A stretch of DNA of 64,000 nt from Chaunax sp. Z400 (GCA_037577475.1 CM075189.1:19680839-19744838); one strand, 5' to 3'; shown: positions 21,621 to 34,907, counted from the stretch's first letter. Notes: generated by a model not told the origin, from the sequence alone. Numbers and translations: made by a program.

Positions 21621-23999
21621 ATGAAAAAAAGTTGATTAAATAGTCAAATAGACACATGTCTGTATATTTTTAACTCACAATTTTACATACACACTAATAT
21701 TTCTCTCATATGACAATACTCTGAATGAGATAAGTGTCATATAACCAACATTTTGCATTTGGATATTCTGAATTAGGCCTTTTTTTCTGAATGGAATATA
21801 TTCTGATTAAGTCATGTGAGATGTGGCAATATTACTCAGGTTTTAGGAGGATTCAGGACATGTATAATACAGCACATTCAGAATATACTGTATGTCTCCG
21901 TTGGGGTTTTTAAAGTTTCAACAAACAGCCCCTGTTTATGTTTAGCTGTGAAAGAGACAAAGATCCTCTCTAGTAGAGATGCATCAGAAATGAAAGGCCA
22001 GAGCCCCCACATTTCTTTGTTCCTTCTTTTTTGTCCTCCACTGATAACTAAAAACCCAAGTTCAATGGATGTGCACGGATCTGACAAATGTGAACGCCAT
22101 GAATCCCTGCGAGTTTAAATTTTGAAAACTCGTACAATTGAGTTCAAAATTTAAAACATCTGAACACTTTGAGTCAAAGAGAACGACTTAAGTAAATGGG
22201 ACTGCCATGTTTTATGGGATTTTTGTACGAGTGGCAAAGGGAAAGTGAAAAGTCACTTTCATAATCAATAAGGCAGCCTTGCCTCATATAAGATCTACAG
22301 GGTTATGGGACTTGCTTATGTGTTTCTGTGTAGGTGTTTGTGAAGACACATTTTACATCAAAAAAGAGATGCAGGGATTTTGTCAACACTACACCGATAT
22401 CACTGCCGACTTAAACCTGTGAAGTTTACACTCTCACTTGTGTCTTTGTAAAAGTCATAGCATACATTTCAGTCCACAGAAAATAATCTTGTGTTTTTGG
22501 TATTTAAGAGGCAGGGGATCAAAAATCCATCCCATTTGCACCATCAGAGTGTTTGTGACTCTAGTTCCTTTAGGTCATTGTTAAGGTATGATATGACTGT
22601 GGCAATCATTACTTGTCCTCAGCTCCACTCCAGCTTGATACATTATCTGTACTGTTGTGAATGCTGTTATTACTTTATGGAATTAACGGAATTGTGCAAT
22701 CCGTCTGTGTAACTTAGGTGTGTCTCGGAAACATTAATCGGCAAATACCAACATCCCTTCCTTTGACAGATATCGAAATCATTTCAAGATAAAATCTGAT
22801 TCATCAAAAACATGTGTGTAGAAGAGAGAAGAGCATTAAAAAGCAGCAGCACTTAAAGCCCAGCATTAAATTAATAACTGAAAACTTTGCATATTCTGTG
22901 TTTTGCTAGTATTATTACCATTTGATTGAACACATCATTAACTATGCCCTGTGCATTAACTTAATTCATAATACACCACATATAAAGGCCATGAATAATA
23001 ACCAGCAGCCCACGAGAAATAAAAGCCACTCCTTCCCTCCGGTTCATTACCACACAACTGCGCTCGTAGTATCAAACTGTGCTTTTTTTCTGCATGTGTT
23101 TTGAAATGTTGTACATTTACTTCCTTTTGTCAACACATTAAAGTGAAAATACCAGCCAATTACATAACAGAGTAAAAGTAGCAGGAGCCAGAAAACGCTG
23201 CTGGTAATACACACATGTGAACAAGATGCTAGAGGCAGCTTGAAGTCACTGACATAATTATCTATTATTAATCTCCACAATAAAACACACTTCGCTGTTA
23301 TTGCATGTTGTTAATCCATGCGTATAGATGAGATCAGATCCGATCAGATCATTGGTATTAATTGATGCTGTTTTTTTTAATAGTTCAGTTTAATTTGCGG
23401 GCAGCCTGAGCAAAGACAGAGGCTAATAAATGTCTTTTATTGTCCCCTGAGAGAGCCAGATGTTGGGGGGTGGAGTATTGGTGTGTGTGTCTTCTCTAAA
23501 GTTAAAATGAAACCTAGGCCACAGCAGCGTGGCGGACTGAAGTCCCCATGTATTCTAGCTCACAGATCACAGAAGTTCTGAAAGCCTGCTCTTTGATCAT
23601 TTCCAGTTCTAAAATTATTTTCTTTGAACATTTCAAGCCACTTGTGCTTTTATTTATAAAGCCTATTTAGACAATCAAGGGTTTGGAAATAATTAGGCTT
23701 GAGCGCACAAGAGTGTGGACATGTATTCCTTTTCAATCAGTTAAAACCAGCTCTATTAATTAAAGTTCTGAGCATTTACTCTGCCCAAATAATTTTCTTA
23801 TTAGCTACCGTATTCCTTAGATCGGTTGTCAGCAGAGCATATCCTCTTTTGGTTGCTCCTTTCTATTTTTTTTTCTCTCTCATAGAAATCCCACTGACCC
23901 ATATAGTTGATCTCCTTTGTGAAGCTTATAATATAGATTCCAAGTTAAGAGAACGGAGGCTCTATTATTAGTCCAATTTGAGGTGCACAGCCCTCTTCT
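21621..23999. other. Noncoding desert, second block
   Basis: AT-rich noncoding DNA with no recognisable gene. It contains a short GATCAGATC-type tandem near 23335-23352. The block from about 23650 onward becomes less repetitive and grades into the candidate enhancer at 24.0-24.2 kb. Confidence 0.55.
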
Positions 24000-24200
24000 A
24001 CTGTAGGTGCGGCTGTGTGCTGCTGAATTCCCTAAGTAAAGGCATTACCATCTCATTTGGGTAAGGGTGAGATTACCTAATGCAACCGAGCTGTTCCATC
24101 AAAATGCAGGGGAAGCTGAGCTGTCACTGCTGACTATTTATAGGCAGCTGAAGGTAGAGACATCTCAGATGCATTTCACAAACATCACCCATGACAACTT
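24000..24200. promoter_or_regulatory. Candidate muscle-type enhancer: MEF2 site plus E-box
   Basis: CTATTTATAG (24134-24143), a perfect and palindromic MEF2 site, is followed one base later by the E-box CAGCTG (24145-24150). Paired MEF2 and E-box sites are a classic arrangement in myogenic enhancers. The surrounding DNA is complex and repeat-free. Somite expression of ZIC genes makes this plausible; function is not shown. Confidence 0.35.
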
Positions 24201-27200
24201 GTGATACCACCTTACTGATGTTTACCCTGAAAGGTCTTTCACTAACAACAACACCCTATTGATCCTCAGCACCATTTTAACAACCTCCTCACATCCTCTC
24301 ACACATACACACCTGACTGAGTCAGGATGGAGAATGTTATCAGTTAGCACCTGTATTTTCCAGCTCATCCGACGCTGTCAATTAGGCCCAGTCACCATGG
24401 GATTGGCCTTAGAGGTGGCCTGCATAGTGAGAGAGTGATGGAAATTAGTAGTGTAAATAACTGCTCATCCCTCAGTGCTACATTAATATGTGATACTCAC
24501 ATTTTGGTCATGATTAAAAGGCTGTTGCACGTGATGAGCAATCAAAACAAGAGATAGACTGCTCAGATTAAAATTCCACTTTTAATTTGAAAGATAAAAG
24601 GAGCAATTAGTTGCAGTTTTTTTTTCTAAGACAGCTCGTCCTCATTTATTAGAAAAAAAGGATAAATATTATGATGCATTTCAACCATAGTTTCTTCAAC
24701 TTTACCATTTTTGGCATGAGGGATGTTATTTGAACCCGGTGGCCACTTGTTTATTTATAGATGAATCAATCAGCTCTAATCTATCTATCTATTTATTTAT
24801 TGCATTTCACTGTAATATCTCTGCCTTGATAAAGTTTATAACGTTCAGTTTGTGCTGAAATTGTCAGAAATCAACAATTTGTTTATTACTGAGGTCAAAC
24901 TGAAAGGCGATACTTTCATTTCATTTTTCCTCCTCTGTGTAAACATATAAGGAGTGCTGGATATGAGAAACACTCCTGAATATAATGCAGTCCAGTACAA
25001 CCCAATCACTATGACCTAAACTTGAAAAGAACATCATCTACTTAATGGCAGTACAGGTGTATTTGATTTCATCAGACTGTGCAGGTCTATCTAATAAAGT
25101 CACCACTGAGTGCATTTATGCTTATGGTGATGATGGTTCTCCATGTTGTGGTGTAAAATGGTGCTGTAGAGTCGAGAGGGTCAAACATCGCTGCATCCGT
25201 CATGAAGGAGGTTCGTGTTTTTAGATTTTAAAGAGACACACATTCCATTCAGTTACCAGTTTAATAGGTGCAGCTAGCTAAAGCTAATGCAGTTCACTAA
25301 TACAACAGCAAAACTTTACTTCAAGTCCCCCATTTAGCATTTTTAAGTAGTATATAAACTCTTGATACATGGTTTTATCACACTTTAATATAGTTGTAAG
25401 CAGACATTAGATCATTTTCATGGTAAAATCAATGTACAGTATTTACAAATTATTATTTATATTATAACAGCTATGTTTTATTATATTACCATTCATCACC
25501 TGTTTATAAATCAGTCTCCACTTATATATACTGTAAATAAAACGAGTGCTAAATTCATGCAACATGCATACAACTACATAATGGTGTGTTTTAAACATTT
25601 CCTAAATGTTTATATTGTGTTTTTGAATGATATATACGGAAAAAGTTACAGTAACATCTCTTCAACAGAATCTGTGCATGAATTTGATCTTTAGTTCATA
25701 AACAGACATATGAGTGGGTACGCATTGCTCTCATGTTATAATTTTGAAATGAGACAAAGTGCAGGTTTAGTGGGAAGTCTCGGAGGACTCGTGCAATGTT
25801 GATTACACCCTATATAAACAGCCTACAACTTTTCAGTTCCTCTCTTTCAACATGGCCAGTGAGCAGGAAAAAGGAAAGTTCCTCCCGATTGTGGAGCTCC
25901 ATCCTCCTCAGTCAAACCTTATTATGATTTGTGTTTATTCTATTCATTTGCAGCTGTGAGGCCCTGGTTTTATAGAGATATATAGTTTCAAACTGGTGAT
26001 GTGGTAGCTGTTGGAGTTGGGCTGCTTTGCAGTGTGAAAGGATATGTTGCCTGTGGTGGAAAAGGGGGCGAGATGACCAGTGGTGTCTTTCTGTTATTGC
26101 ACCGACCTTACTCATCAATCAAAAATCAAAGCTTTGACAGTTGCCAACATTAAAGGGCTGCTGCTGGCATGTCCTGTGCCAAGAGGCCTCTTTCTGCTGA
26201 GCATATTAATACAGTGTAGGTCACAAGGAGGCTCATCACTGATCATGAAGGGAAGGAAAGATACTCCTGAGCCACACCAGGCATGATTCCAGTCCACTAT
26301 TCATACTGGAACACACAGTCATCAAAGACAGTGCAGCAGAGTACCACTGAGGTGATTGAAGTGGTACAAGACTTAAAAAAAATATAGAAAAATAAAGTAG
26401 AAATTTAGAGTTTAGGAATTTAAACAAAACAATTTCAGGAATCCATTCCAGCAATAACTAAAGAATAAGGATAAAAACTTATTTGAAAAGTAAAGCTTTA
26501 CTTGTTGGTACCTGTTTATGTGTTGCATATTTGTATTCCAGGCTGATTTGGTGATTCAGTGAGAGAGAAAAAAACCTAACATTAAAAAAAAACAAAAAAT
26601 AACAAACAATAAAAGTAACCAGGATGTCACACCTACCAGAGCAAGGCTGCATCAGAAATAAATACAGTAAAGAAACAAATAACAACATTTCATCCTCTCC
26701 TCTTGCCTACATTGTTGTGGGATTGTGATTCAGGCAAGATGTCTGTTTATCTGGCAACCAGCAGAATTTCAACTAAGGCTCTTTTGTATTCAAAATTGTG
26801 TCTTTAACATGTCAAGGAAGTTAATTTAACATTCAAGCTAACTGCCACGCGTCTGTTTGATCTGCTGCTTTAACCACATATTGATAATCACATTCATTCC
26901 AACATAATTTAACACTGATTATTATTTACAATTAACTTCTTTTGCAGATTTTTTTGTTGTTGACATTTTTGATTTTAATCTATTTTGGATTTGCTCAATT
27001 TTGCAGAGCTAAAATGTGTGGCTGTTTGTCATGTAAATTGCAAGTGTGCATAACACATTCTATTTATCTAATTCTAAGATTACTACTTTCAGTTTCTATG
27101 AGCCTGCCTATCAGCATAACTGCCTATGGTCAACGAGCACAGTCCATTTAGTAATCTGATAATATGTGCAGCAGAAAATGTGGAGCGTTTCTGCTGCTTC

Positions 27201-27539
27201 ACAGCATCACCAGTGACTAGTGCTGCTTTAGAAGGAGGATTTCTCTCAAAATAAAGATGGAGCCACATAACAAATCTGTATAAGGACAAAATATGTGCAA
27301 CATAACATATGATGTTTGTAACAAGACATCTTGAGTTGGCAAATATCCTAAGGAATTTAGTTTATGCCTTTACCGGCATCTATAGTAACTTAATTCTTAT
27401 GCAGAGACTGCGATTTAGCCTTTTTTGTGTGTACCGGGACATGTTTATGGGCTAATAGGCCTTTGTTAGTAGTAGTCTATTTATTTAATACAATTGTAGT
27501 GTGAACAGAAGGAATAATAAACAGGCTGACTAAACATAC
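24201..27539. other. Noncoding desert, third block
   Basis: No gene recognised. It holds a short (CTAT/TTAT)n patch (24781-24800) and otherwise AT-rich unique-looking DNA. Short ORFs of 60-73 codons in both strands overlap each other and have no domain content. Confidence 0.55.
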
Positions 27540-27900
27540 GATTCTTCTTTAGGGCTGAGAAAACCCTGTGTAAGGACACAAAAGGGGGACGTTTCCACCG
27601 CAGAAAGTAAATTCTTTTGAAGTGGAACTAATCATCTGAGGGATGGTTCTCGTTGTCCTAACAACGCAGCTGAATTGGAATGAGCCTCCTTTTTTGTGGA
27701 TGATATGTTTTCTTTTTTTCATTCAGAACTGATGATGATAGTAGTTTCACGCCCTGTCCACCCTCATTGTCCATCCAAACTTCTTTGCAGATAAGTCTTT
27801 ACTTGGAGACGCCGAACACACGGCGGGTGACTCTTGGACTGTGACGTCAGCTTTACTCCTCTGTCTTCCAGTCTTTACGCTTTTTAATGCCGTTAGAATG
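27540..27900. promoter_or_regulatory. Candidate regulatory block: X-box and CRE
   Basis: GTTGTCCTAACAAC (27652-27665) fits the RFX X-box pattern (RYYNYY, two-base spacer, RRNRAC), and a perfect CRE TGACGTCA lies 177 bp away (27842-27849). RFX factors drive genes in ciliated cells. The block has higher complexity and GC than its surroundings. Enhancer function is inferred. Confidence 0.3.
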
Positions 27901-29261
27901 AAAAGGGAATCTCACAGCAAATCCTCTCCAATAACAGTTGTCTCCAAGAGTGTGAAAAGATCAAGACTTTTAAACTACTCCTATATCATAATGTATCAGT
28001 CACTCTCAAGATGATACTGGTCTAATGTTTCAAGTTCTGGTTGCTTTTTTACAAAAAAATAAGACTTGAATATGTACACTGTACATTTTGATGTTAATTT
28101 AAACAATACTTGAAGTAAACATTTTCCATTTTAGAATAGATTTTTTTTTAGTGTGGAGATTTATTAGGATAGAAGGTAAAGTAGTAAAAATATTCCTTGA
28201 ATGTTGATTCAGAAACAACTGTACTTCTTTTCTTAAAGAAGTAAGTAAATAAGGAAAAATAAGTAAGTAAAAATATCATGTAACGAATGCCTTTAATGCT
28301 CGTTTCATTCTATATTAGAATATCTTTAACAATACAGCAAATAGCAATTCAAACTTTACTTACATTTCTCTAGTGTGAAAACCTGATCTCTCTATCTCCT
28401 CTACTTTTTTAAAGCTGTGCTACTTTAAGGTGTAATAATTATTTGCTGCTTACAAATGAAGACCTGAACTAATGCATTTTATTTTTTCTGATATTAATGA
28501 CTGAAAATTGTTTAATTACATTCTTATCTGAACGTAATTAATCTTAAATTAATATTTAATTAAAAGATGTCTCAAAAGAAAATACAATTAAAGACCTGTT
28601 GACATTTGCATGCTTTGTACTCTTTGTGAAGGCTTTGGCAAACCTTTATGATAAATTAAGTGAACTATTCTTTCCCTGCATGTCAATATAGCTATATATG
28701 ACAATAATGTTCTTACTAAATCTAGTCCATCCCATTTACAAACCAACCAAGCAATATTGGCTAAAATGATCTCTGAATGGTCTCTGATTTACGGTGACAG
28801 CTCCTTTGTCAGGAGCTGATGGGATGTAAGCTGTCCAGCCTCAGTCCAGGGTCTCCTCATACGCCCTCAGGGAATTTAGAAAGGTAATTTTGGCTCTTTG
28901 ACCTCAAACTGAGAGAATTCCAATCTCTTACTGCTACTAAATCTTTATCTTCACACAGGCAGTATAGCTTCGCCCCTCTGGAGTTATAAACTGTCGGCCT
29001 TTCTACTAGTCCTATAGTCATCCAGCCATTTTATTGTCTCAGTGGGGGTACAGAGTTCAGGCAGCAGTCATCCCCAAAACAGAGGTGAGCTGTTTGGGGA
29101 AGCGTCTTGGCTACTGTGCTAACTTATCATTCAGACCTGTCAAGGCTTTGAAGGAGCACAAAAAACACAAAGGTGGATTCTAAGCGTAAACTAGTTGTAG
29201 ATTCAAGTGTGCAGACAATGAATTGAAGACAGTTTGAGTGAATTGAAAAGATACTTAAAGA
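27901..29261. other. Noncoding desert, fourth block
   Basis: AT-rich, with AAGTAAGTAAATAAG-type short tandem units at 28240-28270. No gene or known repeat recognised. Confidence 0.5.
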
Positions 29262-29490
29262 GTGAAGAGTTTTTATTTGTCACATGTTAAGTATAACGAA
29301 GTGACGCTTGCCATTAACTCGTCCCGTCGAGGCATATGACACCCGCGGACCAACTCCAAATCTAAGTCTGTGCCTTTAGGCACTGATCGGAGGATGCAGT
29401 TCATTTCACTCCACACAGCAAGGCTCTGCAGAATCGAACCAAAGCCCTTCTTGCTGAGAGGCAACATTGTTAACCGCTGAGGCCCTGCTT
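29262..29490 (-). mobile_element. SINE-like element with tRNA-type head, diverged copy
   Basis: Read on the minus strand, the element opens with a tRNA-like head (box A-like CAGCGGTTAAC near 29475, box B GGTTCGATTCT at 29440-29430). It continues with the GTGTGGAGT stretch shared with the 30.1 kb element, and ends CTTCGTTATACTTAACATGTGACAA then AATAAA-like sequence, a tail style seen on LINE-mobilised fish SINEs. No coding capacity. The family is not named with confidence. Confidence 0.6.
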
Positions 29491-30097
29491 GCTTTGCTAA
29501 AAATGGAAAAGTTTATCCTTTGCATTTTAAAAACATTCCGTGTTCATATAATAATGCTCTGAAAACCATCATCGTGCACACCGATCGACAAAAACGACTG
29601 AAAACGCTGTATGCCAGACCAGTAGTCAAACACCTTACACCTGTATGCAGATGCTTTCTTACACATAGAGTTTACACTCTGGAACCCAGTTTCAGGGTCT
29701 TAAAACACTGTTGTTGTGTGAATGAAAAGGCCAAACGTCAACAAAAGGTTACCATTTTATGCAAAAAATGTGTTATCCTGTAAATGGCCCTCGACTCACC
29801 ACGCAGCTGAATATTTGTTCCGTTGTTGAATGTTTATAATATTCACACCTTTACCTCGAATAAACAAATAATCTTTTATTTGAAAGACCACCTCACAGTG
29901 TAAAGATGGTCATTTGAATGGAAAGGTTAGCATTAATGATCAGTCTAATCTAAATGTAGCATTAATTTAAGCATCAGCAGGTTAGGCCAGAACTATTACA
30001 TATTTTTGCTATGCACACTTTTTCATGGCTCTGTCCAAACCTTTCCAACTGTGCTTTTGTTTCAAATAAATAGTTTAATTTAATAAAGTCTGCCCTG
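29491..30097. other. Noncoding DNA between the two SINE-like elements
   Basis: About 600 bp of AT-rich DNA separates two SINE-like elements of opposite orientation. An 87-codon ORF (29520-29783) has no recognisable domain. Confidence 0.5.
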
Positions 30098-30685
30098 GGC
30101 GGCATGGTGGCGCATTGTGTAGCGCTGTTGCCTCACAGCTAGAAGGTCCTGGGTTTAAATCCAGCTGAGGATCTGGGACTTTTCTGTGTGGAGTTTGGAT
30201 GTTCTCCCGTGTCTGCGTGGGTTCTCCTCGTGTCTCCCCGTGTCTGCGTGGGTTCTCCCTGTGTCTGCATGGGTTCTCCTCGTGTCTCCCCGTGTCTGCG
30301 TGGGTTCTCCCCGTGTCTGCATGGGTTCTCCTCGTGTCTCCCCGTGTCTGTGTGGGTTCTCCCCGTGTCTGTGTGGGTTCTCCCCGTGTCTGTGTGGGTT
30401 CTCCCCGTGTCTGTGTGGGTTCTCCCCGTGTCTGTGTGGGTTCCCTTCGGGTTCTCCAGTTCCCTCCCACCACCAAAAACATGTAATATAGGTGAATCGG
30501 TGACTCTAAATTGACCGTAGGTGTGAATGTGAGTGAGAATGGTTGTTTGTCTTTCTATGTGGCCCTGTGATGAACTGGTGACTTATCCAGGATGTACCCC
30601 TCCCCCTGCCCAAAGTCAGCTGGGATAGGCTCCAGCCCCCTGCGACCCTACACAGCATTAGTTACAGAAAATGATTAATTGATGA
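30098..30685 (+). mobile_element. SINE-like tRNA-headed interspersed repeat with internal tandem expansion
   Basis: It starts GGGCGGCATGG. Box A-like TGGCGCATTGTG (30108-30119) and box B-like GGTTTAAATCC (30152-30162) form a tRNA-type pol III head. The body matches, from memory, a repeat widespread in percomorph fishes (GTGTGGAGTTTG, TTGACCGTAGGTGTGAATG, AGCTGGGATAGGCTCCAGCCCC). The segment that is normally present once (TTCTCCCCGTGTCTGCGTGG) is tandemly multiplied here. There is no transposase or reverse transcriptase, so it is nonautonomous. Confidence 0.75.
30196..30442 (+). repeat. 21/31 bp tandem array inside the SINE-like element
   Basis: About eleven units begin GTTCTCC. Most are 21 bp (consensus GTTCTCCCCGTGTCTGTGTGG); three are 31 bp with an extra CGTGTCTCCC segment. 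The last five units are nearly identical. Because 21 is divisible by three, several frames on both strands stay open and yield repetitive ORFs up to 135 codons (minus strand, TRGEPTQ repeat). Confidence 0.9.
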
Positions 30686-33600
30686 TTTGTTAATTGCAAT
30701 ATTGCACTCTCAGAGTAGGACAACAAAATAACAATAGGTTTGAGATATAGGTTATGTACTAAAATAGTAAAGTAGTTTTTCACCCCTCCACAATAGCAGC
30801 ATGTTGGTGTGAAGTCATGGATGTAGCCAGACAATCCATTTAGACCCATTATGAGTCTATTTTGACAAGTAGTGTGAAGTATTTGTATTACTGAGAGGCA
30901 GGTGGCAGCCAAATGAACAATGTCGTTCTTAGTCAAAAAAATAATTCAGATTTGTACTCGCCAGTCATAAGTCGCAATGATGTTCAGTTAATGCAATAGC
31001 TTTTCACACAACAGTATAAGAGGGGATTTGGCAGGGGTGGATTTACGGTGATGTCATGCAAAGTTACAGTGACAGGAGGAAACAACTCCATATTCCTCAG
31101 GTGAAGGCAATAACAGTATAGGAATTAGTCTCCCTTTTTAATTTATATTGTGAAACAAATGCCTGGATTTTAAACCTGTTTTGTTTTGTCACTGTCTGCC
31201 TGCGGTGGTTTCTCTGCTGAAGTTTCTTTAGTGCACACGCACATGCACACGCGCACACACGCACACGCACACACACGCACATGCACACGCAACCACACAC
31301 ACACACACACACACACAGTCACACACTATTACGTGCTGCAGCAGGTTAAGGCAGGACACTGCATATAAGCTCATGGAACAGTCGAATGTAGGCCAATTTT
31401 AGTTCTTTTTGGTTAGAAGAAACTCAGCCCTTCAGAGGATACAAACTTAGAATCCTCAAAGAGCCTAATTTCTTCTCTCCAGCCAGAAACGGCCTCTTTT
31501 AAAGCTCGTTGAAAGCACGCTGTATTCTAAACTTGGATGGAGAGGCCGATGTCCTAAAATGCAAAACCGTTTGCAGGAACAATGTCCAGGAATACGTTTT
31601 CTTAACAGAGCGAATGATCACTTTTGTTGCATTCTCTTCATAGCTTCCAAATATCCCTTGGCGTGCATTGTCATTTTTACATGCCATGCGGTAACCATTG
31701 TCATCATGGCAGACTGGGAGCTGGGGAGAGCATGCCAGTTGGCTCAAGTAGTGAAAACACAAAGCACACATAGCACAATTCTAATCTTCATCGTTACAGA
31801 CACGAAGGTTACCTTTGTGATGAATTCAGTTTTAACGTAGTGTATTAGTCAAAGGACAAATTCTATATACTATGTATGGATCTGAAAAACATACAGCTGA
31901 CCACAGCTCTTGGTGCTTTCCGTCACGTGTGTATTTAAATGAGTTAAGTGCAACATTTAGCCTGCACACACCATTAAAATGTGTTTTTTCCTCTTATATT
32001 CAGGGGAAATGATTGAGGTCAAATTATTCAGACATGTTCTGCACTATTATGTAACAATGGGTGAGTCAGAACTGCTCCAGTGTTCGAGAAAAGCAGTAAT
32101 TGCACAACTCTATTAAAGATGTAAGGCACAATCAGATTGCATATATTAATTTTCGCATTTCTCCTGCTCTTTTTCCCATAATTTTATAACAACATCATAT
32201 AAATAGCTGCAAGCGAGGTTTGTCCACATGAGACTCATCACGGTTTTTTATTTAACAAATGCTATTCCCTTGCTCCGTTAAAAAAAACAATGAATTGCTG
32301 TGCTGAATTTGCTGTAACTTATTGTATAGCTTTATCAGTTTCCACACTGGCTCTCCAGCCTGTGGACCTATCCTCCTGGTGGTGCTTTGCTTGGGTAGAC
32401 AATAGTCCTGCAAATATCAGGGGCCAAGTCAATATCTTCTGCTCAGCAGGTGTAGACGTTATTGGAATGTTGAACTAATGATATGTAATGAGCTCTCTGT
32501 GACACATGTCTAGCCGCTCTGACTACCATGGGGCCCATTAACAGATAAAAGCATCATAATTAGCTTTGTTGGAAAGCCAAACCTAAGCTTATAAATATAT
32601 CAAACTATATTTAAGATGTGTACACAGTTTCACATGCTGTGCGTTCCTGCGCTGGCCCAGATTGTGAATTAAACTTGCTTTTATGGCTGTTTGGTGAATG
32701 TAGTTTGTGCATCAACATGGCGATGCTCGCACACTATCAATGCACTGATACTATATAGTGTATACACCTATAAGAGCTCCTTCTAAGTGTGCACATGTGC
32801 ATTTGTCTTTAACAACATTTCTTTCACCAACAGACACCAAGAAAATGATTCCATGACTAACAGAGGGGTGAGTCATTCTTCGTTAACGTTTTCAGTGCAC
32901 TCGGTAAATTGAAAGACCAGGACACAAATACATGGCTGTCTTAAAAATTTATATTTGAAATGGTTTTGATGGTGTACCCCACTGCAAACACTTTCAGCCT
33001 TCTGCAGGTCTCCTAGCAACAGCAAACAAAGGCAGGACCCATCTCAAGTTTCCCGTGGAGCGGCCAGTCCGGCGTGTCTTTGATCTTGACAGGGAAAATA
33101 GCTGAGTGGGCACTACTCGCATTTGTCTTTCATTTACTCCGACCCCCCCCACCGCCACCCAACTCCCCCTCTCCCCAAATGTTCCTAAAACAGCCAAAAT
33201 CTTCATCTGTCCCCAACCACCAGCACCCCTCCTGGATAATCAACCATAGCACTGGAAGTCACCGAAGCACTGCTAAGTTTTCGTTTTGGAGAGGAGCTGC
33301 TGCCTTTATCAGGCTATCATTTGTGGTTGAGCGTGGTACCAAGATGGTATTTTATCTTTTGTTTTCCATTGTGACAGTGTAGTCTTACTGCTGAAATTAT
33401 TAATCTGTGTCCCAGGCCTTTGAAATAGAAGCTGTAATAAACACAATGAATAGTGCCTTCAACCTTGCCTTGCAATTTCTTTTCAAGCATATGAACTTTG
33501 ACCAAACCAAAAGTACTACTTTTATTCCATAAAAGTCCCAGTGCCCACAGAAAAGTAGGCACACCACGGAGCCGATGTGGATTTTAAACATCATGGGGCG

Positions 33601-34740
33601 CCAACAGACAAGATCTTATTCTGAATTTTACATTTAAAAGCTAGGATGCACATGCTGTATAGGAAAAGGAATATTTTTGAACTCATTTCCACATGCTCTG
33701 CAAGTGCGGTCAAAGTCAGTTTTAGCAATCAAAATATAAATGACTCCCTCATTCTATCCACAAAATATAGATTGGGCGATGCAACTTAAGGCTATTGAAT
33801 GTTATCTTATTCCAGTGTCCCGCTTTCTTCCCAAACAGTTCAGACAGCTTCAGGATGTTTAACAAATTGAAGTGTTACACACTGTTTTGGTGTAATTTAC
33901 TGTAATTGATGTTTGTATGTAGTTCCAAGGCCTTCTAAAGCAATTGCTTGTGTTTGTAGAAAGACATGCAGCCCAGTGGGGTGTATTGACTCAGGCTGTT
34001 GACTAATACTGCTCTATTGGCATGTTTTAATGCTCTCCCATTGTTTGACTAACAGACTGCTCTGATAAAAGCACACCTTGCACACAGCTTAAGATGGGGA
34101 TCAGTTCCATACTTCTTTTCACACTGTAGCATTAAACTGCTAATCATCAACTTTTTCTTCAGGATGTGTTTTCTAACCTAGTTCCGCATCCGTCCTTATA
34201 AGATCTGGGTTTAAGGCATATCTTACTCTTCTCAGCAATTTATCCCCCCCCCTTTTTTTGTTTTTGTTCGTAATGATTGTAGTTTTTATTAGGAGAACAT
34301 TGACAAAAGTTAGATTATCTGCCACATTGTTTAGCTTTTTTAGAATTTGTTTTTATTCATTTTCCATTTTCACAATCAGAACATGACATATTACAACACA
34401 GCACAACCCAACGTCACATGAAACCAGTTCTGTCATAAGAAATATTATCCCTTACATTTGACACATGCAACTGCTGCTTCACTCTACAGAGTAAAAAAAT
34501 ACACAAAGTAAAACAGTTAGTAAATCAATGAAATAGATTCCATATATGTCATCCATGGATCCCAAGTCCTATTGAAACATATTTACTTGAAAGTATAATA
34601 ACCTTGTTAAGCAATGAAGTGGAATATAAATAACATTATATTATAATATATTAATAATATTATAAATAATAATAAAATAATGGCATTTTTATGTGGTAAA
34701 ATATATTCAATGAAAGCTCAGATGGTTTTAGATGAGATCA
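30686..34740. other. Noncoding desert, fifth block
   Basis: No gene recognised. It includes the CA-rich tract at 31237-31317, a CTCF-like motif on the minus strand (32371-32382) and a C-rich patch near 33141-33175. ORFs of up to 102 codons lack domains and overlap in opposing strands. Confidence 0.55.
31237..31317. repeat. Compound CA/CG-interrupted microsatellite
   Basis: CACACGCACACG-type imperfect units followed by a pure CA run (31293-31317). It accounts for the Cys/Val and His/Thr repeat ORFs on both strands. Confidence 0.9.
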
Positions 34741-34758
34741 TTTTGTAAGGAAAAAAAA

Positions 34759-34771
34759 TTATATATATATG

Positions 34772-34804
<33 letters not shown>

Positions 34805-34907
34805 GTATATATATATGTATATATATATACATATATATATACATATATATATATACATATATATATATGTATATATATATGTATATATATATGTATATAT
34901 ATATATA

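Noticed and set aside
30108..30162. Possible tRNA gene from box A and box B matches
   Set aside because: It does not fold as a complete tRNA cloverleaf as read here and continues into a known type of SINE body; it is a retroelement head.
30196..30442. Possible CRISPR-like array of regular repeats
   Set aside because: The units are directly adjacent without unique spacers, inside a SINE-like element of a vertebrate genome.
30075..30514. Repetitive ORFs of 95-135 codons on both strands (TRGEPTQ and SPCLCGF repeats)
   Set aside because: They come from a tandem array with 21 bp units inside a nonautonomous SINE-like element; several frames stay open by arithmetic.
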